From Merdivivens faecigallinarum (GTDB lineage Bacteria > Bacteroidota > Bacteroidia > Bacteroidales > UBA932): a stretch of DNA of 16,083 bases. This document shows positions 15,552-16,083 of the stretch, one piece after another. Made by a program: the position numbers and the translations under genes. Under the pieces are notes generated by a model. It saw only the letters and a program-made list of their open reading frames with translations, was not told the origin of the DNA and made no database searches. Each line of letters begins with the position of its first letter. Within the stretch, counting starts at the first letter, position 1. The stretch covers positions 1 to 16,083 of the forward strand of contig JADILY010000075.1 of the NCBI GenBank assembly GCA_017695055.1, given 5' to 3'.

Positions 15552-16083
15552 TTTCCACAGTCCTCCTCGGTTTTCCCGTTCATCCTTATCCTCGCCCTGA
15601 GTTCCCAGGTCCTGAGCATATCCTTGTACCTGTTGTTGGCATTGGCCCGTATCCTGTCGAGACCGGCATCGGAATTGCCCTCCCATCTGCGGCACAGATA
15701 CAGGACATCGTAAATACGCCCGACGAGATATTCCCGGCAGAACCTCAACACGACAGCATAATCCTCACCGTAACTCGTATCCGGGAAACCGAATTCCCGC
15801 AACAGAGGGGCATAAAAGGCCCTCGGAGCGCCCAAGCCGTTCACCCTCAATATATTGTTACGTCCGTTCGCATCGGTCCACTCCCTATGGTCTATGACTC
15901 CGGGAGGTATTTCGTCAAGATTGAAGTCGCAAAGCCTGTAGGTCCCTACCACCATGGCGCAATGCATCTCATGGAAAAGTGAAATTATCGAGGAAAGGGT
16001 GTTTTCCGAAGAATAGAGGTCGTCGCTGTCGAGCTGGACGGCAAAACGGCCGCAATGCCTGCTCCGCACTGCCTCGTTCCAAC
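15548..16083 (-). CDS. Family 2 glycosyltransferase, 5' part missing
   Basis: The C-terminal 177 residues are visible; the reading frame is open to the right edge, so the true start lies outside. The visible part begins WNEAVRSRHCGRFAVQLDSDDLY, the classical GT2 segment in which DSDD is the metal and nucleotide-sugar binding DxD motif. It is followed by a typical acceptor-site region (NGLGAPRAFY) and by GEDYAVVLR, whose E-D pair fits the GT-A catalytic base position. A GTG at 16067-16069 is in frame but is not the start, because family sequence continues upstream of it. No membrane helix is seen in this part. The enzyme would transfer a sugar from a nucleotide donor to an unknown acceptor. 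The stop codon overlaps the start of the DUF4922-SpoIID gene by 4 bases (ATGA), so the two proteins are probably made together. Donor and acceptor cannot be deduced here. Confidence 0.85.
   Translation of the reverse strand, partial: WNEAVRSRHCGRFAVQLDSDDLYSSENTLSSIISLFHEMHCAMVVGTYRLCDFNLDEIPPGVIDHREWTDANGRNNILRVNGLGAPRAFYAPLLREFGFPDTSYGEDYAVVLRFCREYLVGRIYDVLYLCRRWEGNSDAGLDRIRANANNRYKDMLRTWELRARIRMNGKTEEDCGK
15561..15568 (-). promoter_or_regulatory. Strong Shine-Dalgarno site of the DUF4922-SpoIID gene
   Basis: GAGGAGGA on the minus strand, with 9 bases before the ATG at 15551. It sits within the last codons of the glycosyltransferase gene and fixes the start of the fusion protein. Strong Shine-Dalgarno sequences are uncommon in this phylum, so its presence together with the ATGA overlap suggests tight coupling of the two genes. 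Confidence 0.65.

Noticed and set aside
15552..15695. Possible 48-residue N-terminal extension of the DUF4922-SpoIID protein
   Set aside because: It would lie wholly inside the glycosyltransferase gene. Its sequence is Gln/Arg-rich and unlike a domain, and the ATG at 15551 has a strong Shine-Dalgarno and an ATGA overlap.
1..16083. Mobile elements, CRISPR arrays, tRNA or rRNA genes, or a defence island
   Set aside because: I saw no repeat-spacer pattern, transposase or integrase motifs, tRNA-like cloverleaf or terminal inverted repeats. Gene content and spacing look like ordinary chromosome.

Overview
The window looks like chromosomal DNA of a Bacteroidales (Bacteroidota) bacterium. The evidence is the Bacteroidota-type RNA polymerase omega-like subunit at the left edge, a BamD lipoprotein, promoter boxes of the TAnnTTTG type, generally weak ribosome binding sites, and a DUF4922/SpoIID protein whose closest relatives, as far as I recall, are in Bacteroidota. 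Base composition is near half GC and looks even across the window. I cannot name a genus. I see no phage, IS element, CRISPR array, tRNA or rRNA. The stretch is densely coding and has no gene-free gap above about 105 bases.

Region 1 (1-2030, minus strand) is a housekeeping operon read right to left: trxB (thioredoxin reductase), bamD (outer-membrane assembly lipoprotein), then the omega-like subunit, which runs off the left edge. A Bacteroidota-type promoter sits just upstream of trxB in a 103-base divergent intergenic region.

Region 2 (2134-2916, plus strand) is a single short-chain dehydrogenase, the only plus-strand gene. It is divergent from trxB, and its 3' end overlaps the end of the facing peptidase gene by 11 bases.

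Region 3 (2906 to the right edge, minus strand) is one tightly packed run of nine genes. In transcription order they are: a family 2 glycosyltransferase (cut by the right edge); a fused DUF4922 (HIT/GalT-like) plus SpoIID/LytB protein; an AmpG-like permease; a NamZ-type exo-N-acetylmuramidase (DUF1343); a large membrane-anchored protein of unknown function; an MsbA-like ABC exporter; a long-chain acyl-CoA ligase; a dCMP deaminase; and an S41 C-terminal processing protease. Spacings run from short overlaps to 39 bases.

The upstream half of region 3 reads as a peptidoglycan turnover and recycling module. The SpoIID domain belongs to a family that cleaves glycan strands, NamZ removes terminal MurNAc, and AmpG carries muropeptides or sugars into the cytoplasm. 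The most unusual item is the DUF4922-SpoIID fusion. It has no visible export signal, yet it combines a nucleotide-transferase-like fold with a peptidoglycan-cleaving fold and is translationally coupled to a glycosyltransferase. The downstream half of region 3 (lipid export, fatty acid activation, nucleotide metabolism, periplasmic proteolysis) is more conventional envelope and housekeeping content.
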